Positions 1 to 8,993 of a DNA stretch of 20,704 nucleotides are shown here, piece after piece. Source of the DNA: a virus; IMG/VR virus record IMGVR_UViG_3300046777_001404, positions 1 to 20,704 of that record. The stretch is one strand, 5' to 3'. Below the pieces are notes generated by a model, which did no database searches, was not told where the DNA came from, and worked only from the letters and a program-made list of their open reading frames with translations. Each line of letters begins with the position of its first letter. Within the stretch, counting starts at the first letter, position 1. A program made the position numbers and the translations under genes.

Positions 1-16
1 CTGTTGGGATAGCCAT
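1..16 (-). CDS. Start of a gene cut by the window edge, possibly major capsid protein
   Basis: Reading leftward, an ATG at 16-14 opens the codons M-A-I-P-T before the window ends. A purine-rich AGAAAGG lies about 11 bases upstream as a possible ribosome site. The gene follows the scaffold-like gene by 32 bases on the same strand. In many tailed phages the major capsid gene directly follows the scaffold gene, so that is the likeliest identity. Only five codons are visible, so the identity is inferred from position alone. Confidence 0.4.
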
Positions 17-48
17 TTATGGTCTAGCCTTTCTGTTTTAGGATCGGA

Positions 49-519
49 TTAGAGTCCAGACAATCTGATAACTTCATCCAGTTCTTCTTTGCTGTTAGCG
101 TTCATAAGTTTTTGCATAATGTCTCCGTTATGTTCTGGTGATACACCAGAGTCTGCGGAGTTTGTCATACGCTTGTATGCTGCAGCATCGTTTGGATCTA
201 CGTTAGGTGTTGCCTGGGTTTGGCCTACTTCAATACCGAATACATCGGCATAGTCTTCAAGCCATTTAGATACAGACTCTTCAGTTGGGTCTATATCCTG
301 TGGGATAAATGAAGCAATTTTGCTGTTTACCCCGCGACTTGCGAGGGCATCCTTTATTGCTCGTTCGCGCTGCGACTTGTTCAAAGACTCGAACTGAGAC
401 TTAAGCTCTTGTAGTTCTTTATCTTTTTGCTTAGCTGCTTTGCGTAGTTGCTTTACTAGGTCATTCGATGAGTCATCCATTGTGAAGTCGTCATCATCCT
501 CGTAGTCGTAATTGGACAT
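49..519 (-). CDS. Capsid scaffold-like protein
   Basis: This 156-residue acidic protein has the look of a phage head scaffold. The N-terminus is rich in Asp/Glu/Tyr (residues 4-16). A charged, Lys/Glu/Gln-rich helical stretch at about 20-55 probably forms a coiled coil. A central part reading SRGVNSKIASFIPQDIDPTE (62-81) and WLEDYADVFG (86-95) resembles actinophage scaffold proteins, and the polar tail ends in a short helix (about 133-156). Scaffolds guide assembly of the major capsid protein and then leave the prohead. The ATG at 519-517 has a purine-rich GGGAGAAGGA ribosome site. The gene is the last complete one before the presumed capsid gene. No catalytic motif is visible. The assignment rests on composition, size and position, not on a decisive motif. 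Confidence 0.7.
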   Translation of the reverse strand: MSNYDYEDDDDFTMDDSSNDLVKQLRKAAKQKDKELQELKSQFESLNKSQRERAIKDALASRGVNSKIASFIPQDIDPTEESVSKWLEDYADVFGIEVGQTQATPNVDPNDAAAYKRMTNSADSGVSPEHNGDIMQKLMNANSKEELDEVIRLSGL

Positions 520-610
520 AGTGGTCCTTCTCCCTATTAGTTGTTTGACGCAGGCCTCACATATCCTTGGGGCGGGTTATGTGGCTCCTACTACTGGTCT
601 TCTTGTCGCT

Positions 611-634
611 CCACTAGGCCAGTCGTTCTAGTGG
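611..634. other. Inverted repeat between the 449-aa gene and the scaffold gene
   Basis: CCACTAG at 611-617 and CTAGTGG at 628-634 are exact complements around a 10-base loop. They lie just beyond the stop codon (641-643) of the 449-residue gene, in a 121-base gap (520-640), the largest within the virion module. No U-tract follows on the minus strand, so it is not a canonical terminator. It could be an mRNA processing or attenuation hairpin that adjusts scaffold and capsid expression. I see no gene in the gap. Confidence 0.4.
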
Positions 635-640
635 CAGGCT

Positions 641-1990
641 TTATAGTATTCCGGCTCTGTCTCGTCCGATTGCACCAACACCAGGAGCACCACCAAATTT
701 GGCACTTTCTAGCGCTGTTAACTTCTTAGTTTCTTTTAATGCTTCTGCTGAACCAGGTAGGTCAAGAAGCAATGATTCTGCAGTCTGCTGTGTGTATGGA
801 GATCGCTTATAGATATCTGCTAGTTGTCCACCACGCATAGAAGCCTCTGCGATAGTAGATGCTGCTTGCTGATACTGCTTTCCAGTTACACCAGCTCTAG
901 CAAGTTCTTCAGCGCCGCCTACTGTTGCAGCAAGGCCTGCTCCAATTTGAGCACTACCAATTTCGGCTGCAGTTACCTTACGTCTAATCTCAGACAAAGC
1001 GTTCTTTGGGTCAATAGCATAGGCAAGGAAGTCACCATCGGTTAGGCTTGGATAGAACTGCTTAGCTGTAGCTATCAAGGCCTTAGATCCTTGGTTAAAT
1101 TTTACGCCTTCCATAATACGCTCTTCTAGCGTCACTGGATCTACGTTATTGGCAATTAATTTTTCAAATCCTTCTTGAACTCCAGTCGCACCCTTCTTGT
1201 AATAAGATTCAGGAACTCCATAATTCATCATAAGAGACTGATATCTGTCTTCAAGATTTAGGTATGTTGCCTCATCAATGGCCTTGAATCCATTTGCAAT
1301 ACGCTTAGCGTTTGCAGCAAAGCGCAACTTATACGCATCTGAATCGCGCAACTTGATAGTAAATTCTGCAGGTGATGCACCTGAAGTAATCAAACCCTTG
1401 AGCGGTTCTACTAGAGATTCTAGTCCGTACAGTTTGAATTGTGAGTATAGCAAATCGTATGCAGATTGACGTTCTGCTCTTTGAGTATCGTTAGGTATGG
1501 TTCTGCCAGCGACTGTGCTTACAGTTGTAGATCCAATAGCAGGAACCGCTGTTCCTGCAGGTAGCGTAGCTGAAGTTCCATCAGTATAAGTAACTATTGA
1601 TGAACCATCTGATTGTCTTACAACATCAGAAACTGTTTTAGCCCCACCAGTATTGGCAACATTGCTAGTTTGCGACTGCCTATATTCAATAGCAGTTTGT
1701 GAGTTTGGATTAGCAGCAACATATGCTTGTAATTTTGCCGCTCTTGCAGCGTTTAATGCTCTGCCTTGCTCTAGACCTGTTTTACCAGCAAGTGCTGCCA
1801 TATATTCTGCATCATTAAGATCTACATTTGGATCATAAGAATCAGCATATTTCTTAGTAACTGGGTTTACTCCACCACGTGATGCCAGATATTCCTCAGC
1901 AGTCATACCGCGAGATTTAGCATTTGCTGCAAGAGTTTCTTGAGTGCTCTTAGGAAGAGCTTTTATGTCTGTTAAAAATTGGTCAACCAT
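641..1990 (-). CDS. 449-aa protein of the virion module, probably structural or internal
   Basis: I do not recognise a named family. The protein has an Ala-rich helical N-terminus (1-110). Next comes a Gly/Ser/Thr/Val stretch (about 112-165, including DGTSATLPAGTAVP) that looks like beta or linker sequence. The C-terminal part is long and alpha-helical, with a module at about 178-262 (AEFTIKLRDSDAYKLRF, then NLEDRYQSLMMNYGVPESYY). A motif of similar shape occurs in the 498-residue neighbour (EAAFLKLIRDDVWFK), which suggests a shared building block. There is no signal peptide or obvious membrane segment. The ATG at 1990 lies four bases after the end of the upstream gene, with AGGGG as ribosome site. 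Between the portal and the scaffold, a minor virion or ejection protein is plausible. A tail lysin part is also possible, but no catalytic residues are evident. Confidence 0.6.
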   Translation of the reverse strand: MVDQFLTDIKALPKSTQETLAANAKSRGMTAEEYLASRGGVNPVTKKYADSYDPNVDLNDAEYMAALAGKTGLEQGRALNAARAAKLQAYVAANPNSQTAIEYRQSQTSNVANTGGAKTVSDVVRQSDGSSIVTYTDGTSATLPAGTAVPAIGSTTVSTVAGRTIPNDTQRAERQSAYDLLYSQFKLYGLESLVEPLKGLITSGASPAEFTIKLRDSDAYKLRFAANAKRIANGFKAIDEATYLNLEDRYQSLMMNYGVPESYYKKGATGVQEGFEKLIANNVDPVTLEERIMEGVKFNQGSKALIATAKQFYPSLTDGDFLAYAIDPKNALSEIRRKVTAAEIGSAQIGAGLAATVGGAEELARAGVTGKQYQQAASTIAEASMRGGQLADIYKRSPYTQQTAESLLLDLPGSAEALKETKKLTALESAKFGGAPGVGAIGRDRAGIL

Positions 1991-1994
1991 TTAT

Positions 1995-3491
1995 TTACCC
2001 CTGGAATCCGAAGTCACGTAGCACTTGCAATGCTGCAGTTGATACGTCTTCTTTTGCTTGAGCAGTATACTGCCAACGATTATCTTGACGAAGTTGCTTT
2101 CTAAAGTCATACAAGTTCATATCGCCTTTTTCTGTAATTGCAGAACGAAGCAATGGGTCGTTAAGATCAATCTGGTTAGGATCGCCAATTTCAAGGACGT
2201 TAGCCATTACTTGGCGATAGGGAGCAAAGACTTGCTTAAGGTTATAGCCCTGAGCAAGTAAGTCACGTACATATGCAGGTTGTCCCTGTGCTGCTAGTTT
2301 ACGAGCATCGCTTATCACACGGTTAACATCAATGTTGCCAGAGATGATTCCTTGTATAACTTGCTGTTCTGTTGTAGCACCTGGCAAAATATCGCTTACT
2401 TGGAATCCATTATCACGAGCTGCTTCGACCAACTTGTCATAGTTAGTAAGTGCCTCACCTGAGTAACCTTGAGTTACTTTGCCACCAATCATTCCTGCTA
2501 TTGGCTTGACAGATGCTGCAAGGAAGTCTGTAATAAAAGTTTCATCATCGCTACGATTAGTAATATAAAGATTCTCTGCTGCTTGACGTAGCGCTGCAGG
2601 ATCATTAGCCGCAGCAGAACCAATCTCTACAGCACGCTTCTTGAGTTTTGACTCAATCTTTGCAATTTCCATCTCATAGGCAGTTGTTCCTTTTGCCTGA
2701 CCAGATGCTTGCAAATCACGATAGTTGTAATACTGGACATAACGGTTCTTGATTTCTTTAGAGTTCTGCTTAAACCAAACATCATCACGAATTAGTTTTA
2801 AGAAAGCAGCCTCTGTCATACCAGGAGTATTTACATACTTCTTAAGTATCGCATTAAGACTTGGGATATTCTTAAACAAAGTCTCTGGTAGCGCTAAGTC
2901 AGTAGCGGTAGATGCAGCACCAAGTGCTGTTGCTTCTCTATCTGCAGGAGTAGGAGTTGGTGTTGTATCACCAGGCTTTGGCTTTGGCTTTGGCTTTGGA
3001 GTTCCAGGCTTTGGCGTAGGCGTAGGCGTTGGAGTAGGAGTAGGTGTAGGAGTTGGCGTTGGAGTAGGACTTGTAGGTCCTGTTGGTCCTGTTGGTGCTC
3101 CTCGATCTGGCGTAGAAGTGACAGTAGATGGCTTTGCTGCAGCCTTTTTACGTGCCTCTACAAGAATGTCATTAGACCTCTTAATTGCTGTATCAACTGT
3201 TTTGTTGAGTGAGTTATAGTCCTTGACTAATTTGTCAAACTCTCTTTGTTCTACTGTAGAAAGTTTATCTCCACGAGCAATTTTTCTAGCCCAAATTGCA
3301 AGCTGTGATTCATACTGCTCTAGTCTTGGCTTTAGAGTATTAGCATAATCAGTTTGGCTTTTAGAACGTGCACGTGCTTCAGCATCTATTTTATCCTTTG
3401 ATGCCTGTGCTTGTGCTTTTGCAGCGGCAGTTCTTGCTGCTGCTTGAGCGGCCTTTGCATCTGCAATTAACTTATCAACATCAATTGCCAT
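1995..3491 (-). CDS. 498-aa protein with Pro-Thr/Pro-Lys linker, virion-associated
   Basis: Three parts are visible. Residues 1-118 are Ala/Lys/Glu-rich and probably form a coiled coil. Residues about 119-183 are a low-complexity linker: GAPTGPTGPT, then a run of alternating Pro-Thr, then Lys-Pro repeats, then Pro-Thr again. Residues about 198-498 form a helical domain starting ALPETLFKNIPSLNAILKKY and ending DFGFQG, with EAAFLKLIRDDVWFK near 227-241. Extended Pro/Thr linkers often join domains of secreted or virion cell-wall-acting proteins. The ATG at 3491 overlaps the stop of the 221-residue gene (TAATG), which implies translational coupling. No lytic active site is recognisable. A two-domain internal or tail-associated protein is the best description. 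Confidence 0.65.
   Translation of the reverse strand: MAIDVDKLIADAKAAQAAARTAAAKAQAQASKDKIDAEARARSKSQTDYANTLKPRLEQYESQLAIWARKIARGDKLSTVEQREFDKLVKDYNSLNKTVDTAIKRSNDILVEARKKAAAKPSTVTSTPDRGAPTGPTGPTSPTPTPTPTPTPTPTPTPTPKPGTPKPKPKPKPGDTTPTPTPADREATALGAASTATDLALPETLFKNIPSLNAILKKYVNTPGMTEAAFLKLIRDDVWFKQNSKEIKNRYVQYYNYRDLQASGQAKGTTAYEMEIAKIESKLKKRAVEIGSAAANDPAALRQAAENLYITNRSDDETFITDFLAASVKPIAGMIGGKVTQGYSGEALTNYDKLVEAARDNGFQVSDILPGATTEQQVIQGIISGNIDVNRVISDARKLAAQGQPAYVRDLLAQGYNLKQVFAPYRQVMANVLEIGDPNQIDLNDPLLRSAITEKGDMNLYDFRKQLRQDNRWQYTAQAKEDVSTAALQVLRDFGFQG
2974..3069. repeat. Hexamer repeats encoding Lys-Pro and Pro-Thr linker
   Basis: On the plus strand, four GGCTTT units at 2974-2997 are followed after a short gap by nine GG(C/A/T)GT(A/T) hexamers from 3013 to 3066. 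Read on the minus strand in the frame of the 498-residue gene they give KPKPKPKP and a long PTPTPT run. The synonymous variation between units (GGCGTA, GGAGTA, GGTGTA and so on) suggests the peptide is maintained by selection and is not a fresh slippage product. Such tracts can change length between relatives. Confidence 0.85.
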
Positions 3492-4156
3492 TAGTCTAGG
3501 CCTCCAAGTTCTTTCATAAGAATCGTGTAGGCATCAGTTGCACGTACAGTCTTTGCCTCATCAGTTGCTTGCAACTTCTCTGTAATGAGTTGTTGTTCAT
3601 CTACTCCACCTTGGGTGGTTACAAAACCTTTACCAGATGTTTGTATAGAGGGTTGCTTACGCTGTTCAGCATTGACAACCTTTTTTATTTTTGCTTGCTC
3701 TGCTGGGCTAAGATCACGCTCTAGTAAATTGACTGCAATAGCATTAGCTAATTTAGCGGTTTGAGATGCGCTAGTTACATAGGTTTGACGGGTAGTTGTT
3801 GGACCATCATCATCTTCGCCACCTTCTGAAATGATACTTGTAAGTACATCATATCGTTGCGTAGGAGCAGTTGCTCCAACCATCTTGTCTAGGGCTACCT
3901 GACCCTGGTACTTTTCTTCTAGTTTTGCTAGAGCTGTGTAGTACTTAAGGTCAAACTTACTTGATACTTTACCTTTCCAGATACCTGCTTCTTTTAATCT
4001 TTCAGCCAAAGCAAGGCGTGCTTCGTCAGAAGCCTGTGAAATGTTCTTTACGAAAACATCAAAAGCAACCTCGCTACTGGTAGCTGATCCGCTAGTTTGT
4101 GTTGCAGGAGCATACATTGCTCGTGCAGCATCTGGACCGGAAGTTCTCTCAACCAT
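3491..4156 (-). CDS. 221-aa virion-module protein of unknown function
   Basis: This protein is polar and largely helical, with no membrane segment. A central stretch at about 44-80 (LAERLKEAGIWKGKVSSKFD, then YYTALAKLEEKY) has the spacing of small modules that recur in phage structural proteins. It is faintly like a peptidoglycan-binding repeat (aromatic/Gly turn, then T/Y..AL), but I would not call it that. A charged Gly/Asp patch (EGGEDDDG) sits mid-protein, and the C-terminus ends TDAYTILMKELGGLD. The ATG at 4156 overlaps the last 8 bases of the 1614-residue gene and has AGGAGA upstream. Its 3' end overlaps the next gene as TAATG. Coupling to the giant gene suggests the products work together, perhaps as partners inside the virion. 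Confidence 0.6.
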   Translation of the reverse strand: MVERTSGPDAARAMYAPATQTSGSATSSEVAFDVFVKNISQASDEARLALAERLKEAGIWKGKVSSKFDLKYYTALAKLEEKYQGQVALDKMVGATAPTQRYDVLTSIISEGGEDDDGPTTTRQTYVTSASQTAKLANAIAVNLLERDLSPAEQAKIKKVVNAEQRKQPSIQTSGKGFVTTQGGVDEQQLITEKLQATDEAKTVRATDAYTILMKELGGLD

Positions 4157-7100
4157 CAGTATCTCCTAATAACGATGCAAACAATGTATTGTAAGCACTC
4201 ATAGTATTTTCATTTGCTTTTGATAGTTCACGAATCTTGAGGATTGTAGAATCTTTCATAAAGGCAACAAGGTTTCTAGTTCCTGAAACTTTATCCAATG
4301 CTTCTCTCTGCATCTTGTAAGAGTCATAGAGGTCAAGCATTTCCTTAAGAGGCTTCTGTACAGAACTGCGTGTGGTTACAGTCTTATCATTGAGCATCTT
4401 GCGTAGGTCATCAATAGCGTTGATACGCTCAATAGCCTTCTTGCCGCCTTCATTGAGTTCTTCTTGAACTAATGGTCGTCCTGCCTTAAATGCCTTAGCC
4501 CAAGTCTGGAACTCATTGCGTGCCATAGTACGCTCAAAGTCTGTGATCTTAGTCTTCAAAGAAGTTTCGTAATCATTCTTCTTGCTGTAATAAACCTGTA
4601 GATCTGCAGCAGTTTGTACCTCGCGCAAGTAATCATCTACACGCTTGTTGTACTTAAGACCCATATCCTTCATAGTCTTGTAGGCATCCCAAGAGAAACC
4701 TGACTTGTGAGGAATAAGGAACGCTGCTCCTTGTGGATAGCGGTCAAATAGGTCCTTGTTCTTCTCTACGAAAGCACCTGATTCTTCTGCATATCGAATG
4801 ATAGCAACAGTCTTTCTCTCAGATTCTGGAATAGTAAATGGAATCTGGTTAGGGAATAACTCAACCCACTTAGCCATAGCTGCGTCGTAATCGCCAGGGT
4901 ACTGATCTAGCAAACCGTTCCAAGCCTGCTTGAAGTTTGCCTTACCATTATCTTTAATCCAGTCAGCCATATCAGCCTTAAGTTGAACCTGTGGAGATGC
5001 TGGTGCAAAGAAACCAAATACAAAACGTGTACCAAGAATACCTAAAACAGTGTTCTTAACGCGTTGACGGTACTCTTCTTGCTCCTGAATACTAGGAGGA
5101 ATGAGGTTACCTGTCTCATCATATTTCTGCGGTAGTCCGTGACCACCTGCTTCAAGGTATGTTACCGCTTTACGCCACGCACTTGCGTACTGTGAGTCGC
5201 GTTCATCCGTACTCATAGTTTCGTATAGACGATTAACGTGAGCAGGTAAGAAAGCAGATACAAATGAGCGTCCTACTGCGTACTTACCCATAGTAAGTTG
5301 GGTAATTGTGTCTGCAGCACCTGGTGCTCCAGCAACATCTACTAGGTTTGATATAACCTTCATAGATACACCTGCAAGTGGACCTGAAAACGTAGGAATC
5401 AAAGAGTCTTGGTTCAAAGATGGTGTGAGCATCTTGACTTGTGCGCCAAATTGCACAGGAAATGGTGTCTTAAAGTCAGCAGGAATACCTATTGCTGTCA
5501 TTGCACCACGTACTGCAGAGTAAATAGGCTCAATACCAGGATAGACGAAGTACTTTTCGCCTTGGTCATCCTCTTGAATCCAGCCATTGTGAGCAATTCC
5601 GTCATAAGTAAGCGCTGCTTTGCGAATAGCCATTGGGTTATAGGCAACAACGCGAGACATACGGCGATAGAAGTCCTCAGTTGCACGATAGAAACGTGAG
5701 AAGTTACGCGCTCCAAATGCTAACTGTGTACGAACCAGTGGATTATCCACATATTGCAGTACTTGAGATACTGCACGCTCTTCAACTAGCTCTGCAAACT
5801 GACGCTTTGCACGATCTGTAGCTGTGGCAATCTTCTTTGGGTCTGCTTGGTCAACCTTGCTGACAACAGAGTTGATATATGCCTGCTCAAAACCAGACTT
5901 TTTCATCTCTTTACGAATCTTAATGATCTCGTTAAAGACAATAGGCTGACGAGACATACGTGAGTTAGCAAGCCCTAGCCAAGTCCAACCCTTTGACATC
6001 AAAGATGCCGTTACGTTTCCTGATTCTGACAAAGGAACTAACTGAGGTCCAAGCACATATGATGGAATATCTGCATCATCTAACTTAGATACATCATCTA
6101 GTGATAGTTGACCGGAGATAATGTATTCTCCCTGATCATTCTGTACACGAATCTTATTAAGAAGATCTAGGTTAATCTCTTTAGGAGCATCTGGTGTAGC
6201 GCCACGCTTTTCAAAGATTTCTCTTGCTCGATTGTAAACAATCTCAGCGTGCTGTCTTTCATCAATGCCTTTTGCTGCAAGTTGTGCTTCTTTGCGTAGA
6301 GTTGGATTCTTTTGCATCCAATCCATAATCTTTTCTATAGCAAGAGCCTTACCCTCTGGTGTATTGCTAAGGTTTGCTACAGCAATAGCACCAAGTCTGT
6401 CGTTTGCATAGTAGTTAATACGCATAAGCCAAGTAAGTAGTGCTGCTTCGTCTTGGTTACCCAATGAACGAGCTTCAAACTTACGACCATCTTTTGCGAT
6501 TCCATACTTTTCAGCCTTTGGCTCATTGATTACAAGAGCTTCGCTGCGAACACCGTGTGAACGTGTGAAGATAGTTGACCGTGTGATGAAGTCACCACCG
6601 GTAGCAAAGTTACCAGCACCCTCAGATACAAGAGCCATAGAGTTATCTAGGTTTCCGTATACAAGATGCTCTGCAAGGATTGCCGCTTCTTCTTCAAACA
6701 TAGGCTTCATACCTAGTGCTTCACGATAGCGGTTAACTCGTCCAGATGTAAGAGCAGTAGCAACGATACGACGGGTCTGACCTACCGCACCACCTGCTGT
6801 ACTCTGCTTAAGAGTTTCAATCTCTGCTGCGATAGAAGCCTTAACAACAGGATCTGTTGTAATAGCCATTGCTTCTCTTTTTGCTTTAATCTCATCGCGT
6901 GCTTTGACAATCATATCGTCAACTGCTGTAATTTCAGCCTCGTACTTAGCTGCTTCATTCTTATTAAGAATACGAAGCACTCCACCTAGTGGATTGTCTG
7001 ACCAAGTTTTAGTCTTTCTTGCACCTTCTAGCGCTGTGTTAACGCGAGTTGAAAGATAACGACTCTTGGCAAGACCCCAAGGGCTACCACCAATAGCAAG

Positions 7101-8993
7101 GTGGACCATTAGGTCTTCAGATGCGTTACGAATAGCATAACGAGGACCGGCAAGTGTTAGGAATGACCAGTATCCAGTCATATCATCTACCCACTTTTTA
7201 TTGGCTTGACCAAACATTCTGCCAATAAGACCGCTACGCGCTGCTGCTCTGTCAATATCTACAAGGTTAGGCGTGGTCATAAAAGGGTTGTAGTCAGATG
7301 GGATTGCACCAAGATCTTGGAAGTCATCAGCAAAAGTTCCTACAGAGAACTTAGCGTCACCCTTAGTAACAGTCTGGTTAACAATTTTCTGACCAGCTTC
7401 TGTAAGGTTTAGACCGCGTGCTTCTGCGATAGTTCCCCAGATGCCCTTAACCATTTCCTTACGCTGACCAATTTCAGTTGATGCTTCAAAAGTTTCTTGA
7501 ATCATTCTTGCATCGTACTTAGTCATTACAAGACGTGCTAGACGGTATACCTGTGTTGAAGCATCTGGCGCAGTTACATCAAATACATCATCCTTGAACA
7601 TAGGAGCGATATTAAACTTAGACTTAAACTTATCTAAACGCTCACCAATTGCCCTAGATGATAAACGTAGAGCACCCTTTATATCTTGAGATGCTTTTAC
7701 CTTTTCACCAAGAAGTGTGGCATCTTCTGTAAGTGTCTTACGAATTCCATCTGTATCTGGTAGTTGACCGTATAGATCATCTATGATTCTAGGAGCAAAG
7801 CGGTCAATGTTAATGACTTTATCAGCACCAGTAACGATTGCTATACGTGCCTTACGAGTTGCATCTAAACGTGGAAGGATGACTCGCTTGCGTCCGATAG
7901 AACCCTTTAGTAGTCCAATAGATTCTTCTGTGTTTAGCAGGAAAGCCTTTGCAGAATTTGCATCTACTACGTCAGCTTTTTGAAATACTCTGATTACTTC
8001 TGGACCAAATTCAGGTGCAAGAACTTTAAGAGTATCGCGTGCTTCTACTAATTCTCTTCCCTTGGCATTAGAGTTTTGTAATCCTGTGTACTTAGCAAGA
8101 GCCGATCCATACTGATCCCAAAATGCTGCAGCTTTAGGATTAGCAAAATACTCTACTACCTTTTGCCCTTTGGTAACAGCATCAAGTGAGTACTTGCCAA
8201 CTACGTATAGAGAACGTAACTTTGATGCAACAACAAGTGGATCTGCAAATAAACGATAGGCAGCATCTGTGGTTCCAGAAACTATACCATAGACTAGGCC
8301 ATTCTTCTCAAGTGCTTCAGGAAGGATAGCGTTAGCAAATTGACGACCTGGAGAAAACTTAGCTCTATCCACTTCTGCAAGAGTGTCATTAAATAGATCA
8401 CGTGCTGCTTCAACATCAGTTACATTTGCAACAGTCTTATTACGTGGGTCTGCCAACATAATGTACTTTTGTTGCTCAGGTGTGGCAGTTGCAAATAACT
8501 TAGATACATCTTCGCCACCCTTGATACGCATAGCAATATCTACTGCGTCGCGTCCGTACTTTGCTCTGGCGTTTTCGATACGTCCTTCATTAAAGATTTT
8601 ATCGCCTTTATCGTTTGCCTTATCCCAAGCAAAACCAATTTCGCCTTCAGACAGTGGAATAGCAATAGCGCGATAAGCGCGAGTCATTGCATCAGATACT
8701 TCAATGGTACCCTTAACAGCAAGTGTTAATGGGTTGTAGTTAGCAGCATAGTGCCAAGCAGTACCAAGCCAGCCACGAGATGGCTTAGTAGCAGGGTCAT
8801 CTGTGCCATACTTCTTAACAAGGTCTGCCTGTTGGTCAGGAGGCAATGCAGCATACTTAGCTGCAGCTACCTCTTTAGGAAGATTAGATAGTTCTCTGTG
8901 TACAAAAAGAGATTTAACTAAATCATCAACTTGTTTTTTGGACTGACCTTGAAGGTTAGCAGCTAACGCTGCTGCTTTAAGATTATCACTCAT
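4149..8993 (-). CDS. Giant 1614-aa protein, candidate internal virion/ejection protein
   Basis: This is the largest gene in the window, in one uninterrupted frame. The N-terminus is Ala/Lys-rich (residues 1-70), followed by a mostly helical body. Notable stretches are WSFLTLAGPRYAIRNASEDL (about 604-630), a charged coiled-coil-like region (about 680-730), ARNFSRFYRATEDFYRRMSR (about 1093-1112), a Gly/Pro-rich region with short hydrophobic helices (about 1140-1230), and a Lys/Glu-rich C-terminal helix bundle (about 1450-1614). I see no polymerase, protease or lysozyme motif that I trust. Size, helical character and position between portal and scaffold resemble ejection proteins of podoviruses, or long polyvalent phage proteins that enter the cell with the DNA. 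A tape measure is less likely because no tail genes adjoin. The ATG at 8993 overlaps the upstream stop as TGATG. Confidence 0.6.
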   Translation of the reverse strand: MSDNLKAAALAANLQGQSKKQVDDLVKSLFVHRELSNLPKEVAAAKYAALPPDQQADLVKKYGTDDPATKPSRGWLGTAWHYAANYNPLTLAVKGTIEVSDAMTRAYRAIAIPLSEGEIGFAWDKANDKGDKIFNEGRIENARAKYGRDAVDIAMRIKGGEDVSKLFATATPEQQKYIMLADPRNKTVANVTDVEAARDLFNDTLAEVDRAKFSPGRQFANAILPEALEKNGLVYGIVSGTTDAAYRLFADPLVVASKLRSLYVVGKYSLDAVTKGQKVVEYFANPKAAAFWDQYGSALAKYTGLQNSNAKGRELVEARDTLKVLAPEFGPEVIRVFQKADVVDANSAKAFLLNTEESIGLLKGSIGRKRVILPRLDATRKARIAIVTGADKVINIDRFAPRIIDDLYGQLPDTDGIRKTLTEDATLLGEKVKASQDIKGALRLSSRAIGERLDKFKSKFNIAPMFKDDVFDVTAPDASTQVYRLARLVMTKYDARMIQETFEASTEIGQRKEMVKGIWGTIAEARGLNLTEAGQKIVNQTVTKGDAKFSVGTFADDFQDLGAIPSDYNPFMTTPNLVDIDRAAARSGLIGRMFGQANKKWVDDMTGYWSFLTLAGPRYAIRNASEDLMVHLAIGGSPWGLAKSRYLSTRVNTALEGARKTKTWSDNPLGGVLRILNKNEAAKYEAEITAVDDMIVKARDEIKAKREAMAITTDPVVKASIAAEIETLKQSTAGGAVGQTRRIVATALTSGRVNRYREALGMKPMFEEEAAILAEHLVYGNLDNSMALVSEGAGNFATGGDFITRSTIFTRSHGVRSEALVINEPKAEKYGIAKDGRKFEARSLGNQDEAALLTWLMRINYYANDRLGAIAVANLSNTPEGKALAIEKIMDWMQKNPTLRKEAQLAAKGIDERQHAEIVYNRAREIFEKRGATPDAPKEINLDLLNKIRVQNDQGEYIISGQLSLDDVSKLDDADIPSYVLGPQLVPLSESGNVTASLMSKGWTWLGLANSRMSRQPIVFNEIIKIRKEMKKSGFEQAYINSVVSKVDQADPKKIATATDRAKRQFAELVEERAVSQVLQYVDNPLVRTQLAFGARNFSRFYRATEDFYRRMSRVVAYNPMAIRKAALTYDGIAHNGWIQEDDQGEKYFVYPGIEPIYSAVRGAMTAIGIPADFKTPFPVQFGAQVKMLTPSLNQDSLIPTFSGPLAGVSMKVISNLVDVAGAPGAADTITQLTMGKYAVGRSFVSAFLPAHVNRLYETMSTDERDSQYASAWRKAVTYLEAGGHGLPQKYDETGNLIPPSIQEQEEYRQRVKNTVLGILGTRFVFGFFAPASPQVQLKADMADWIKDNGKANFKQAWNGLLDQYPGDYDAAMAKWVELFPNQIPFTIPESERKTVAIIRYAEESGAFVEKNKDLFDRYPQGAAFLIPHKSGFSWDAYKTMKDMGLKYNKRVDDYLREVQTAADLQVYYSKKNDYETSLKTKITDFERTMARNEFQTWAKAFKAGRPLVQEELNEGGKKAIERINAIDDLRKMLNDKTVTTRSSVQKPLKEMLDLYDSYKMQREALDKVSGTRNLVAFMKDSTILKIRELSKANENTMSAYNTLFASLLGDTDG

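Noticed and set aside
3097-3120. Collagen-like repeat in the 498-residue protein
   Set aside because: Only about three Gly-Pro-Thr triplets are present before the Pro-Thr linker, too short to form a collagen-like helix.
2749-3219. 156-codon plus-strand ORF rich in Gly and Val
   Set aside because: It is the reverse reading of the Pro-Thr/Lys-Pro repeat of the 498-residue gene; the GV repeats are mirror products of GGNGTN hexamers.
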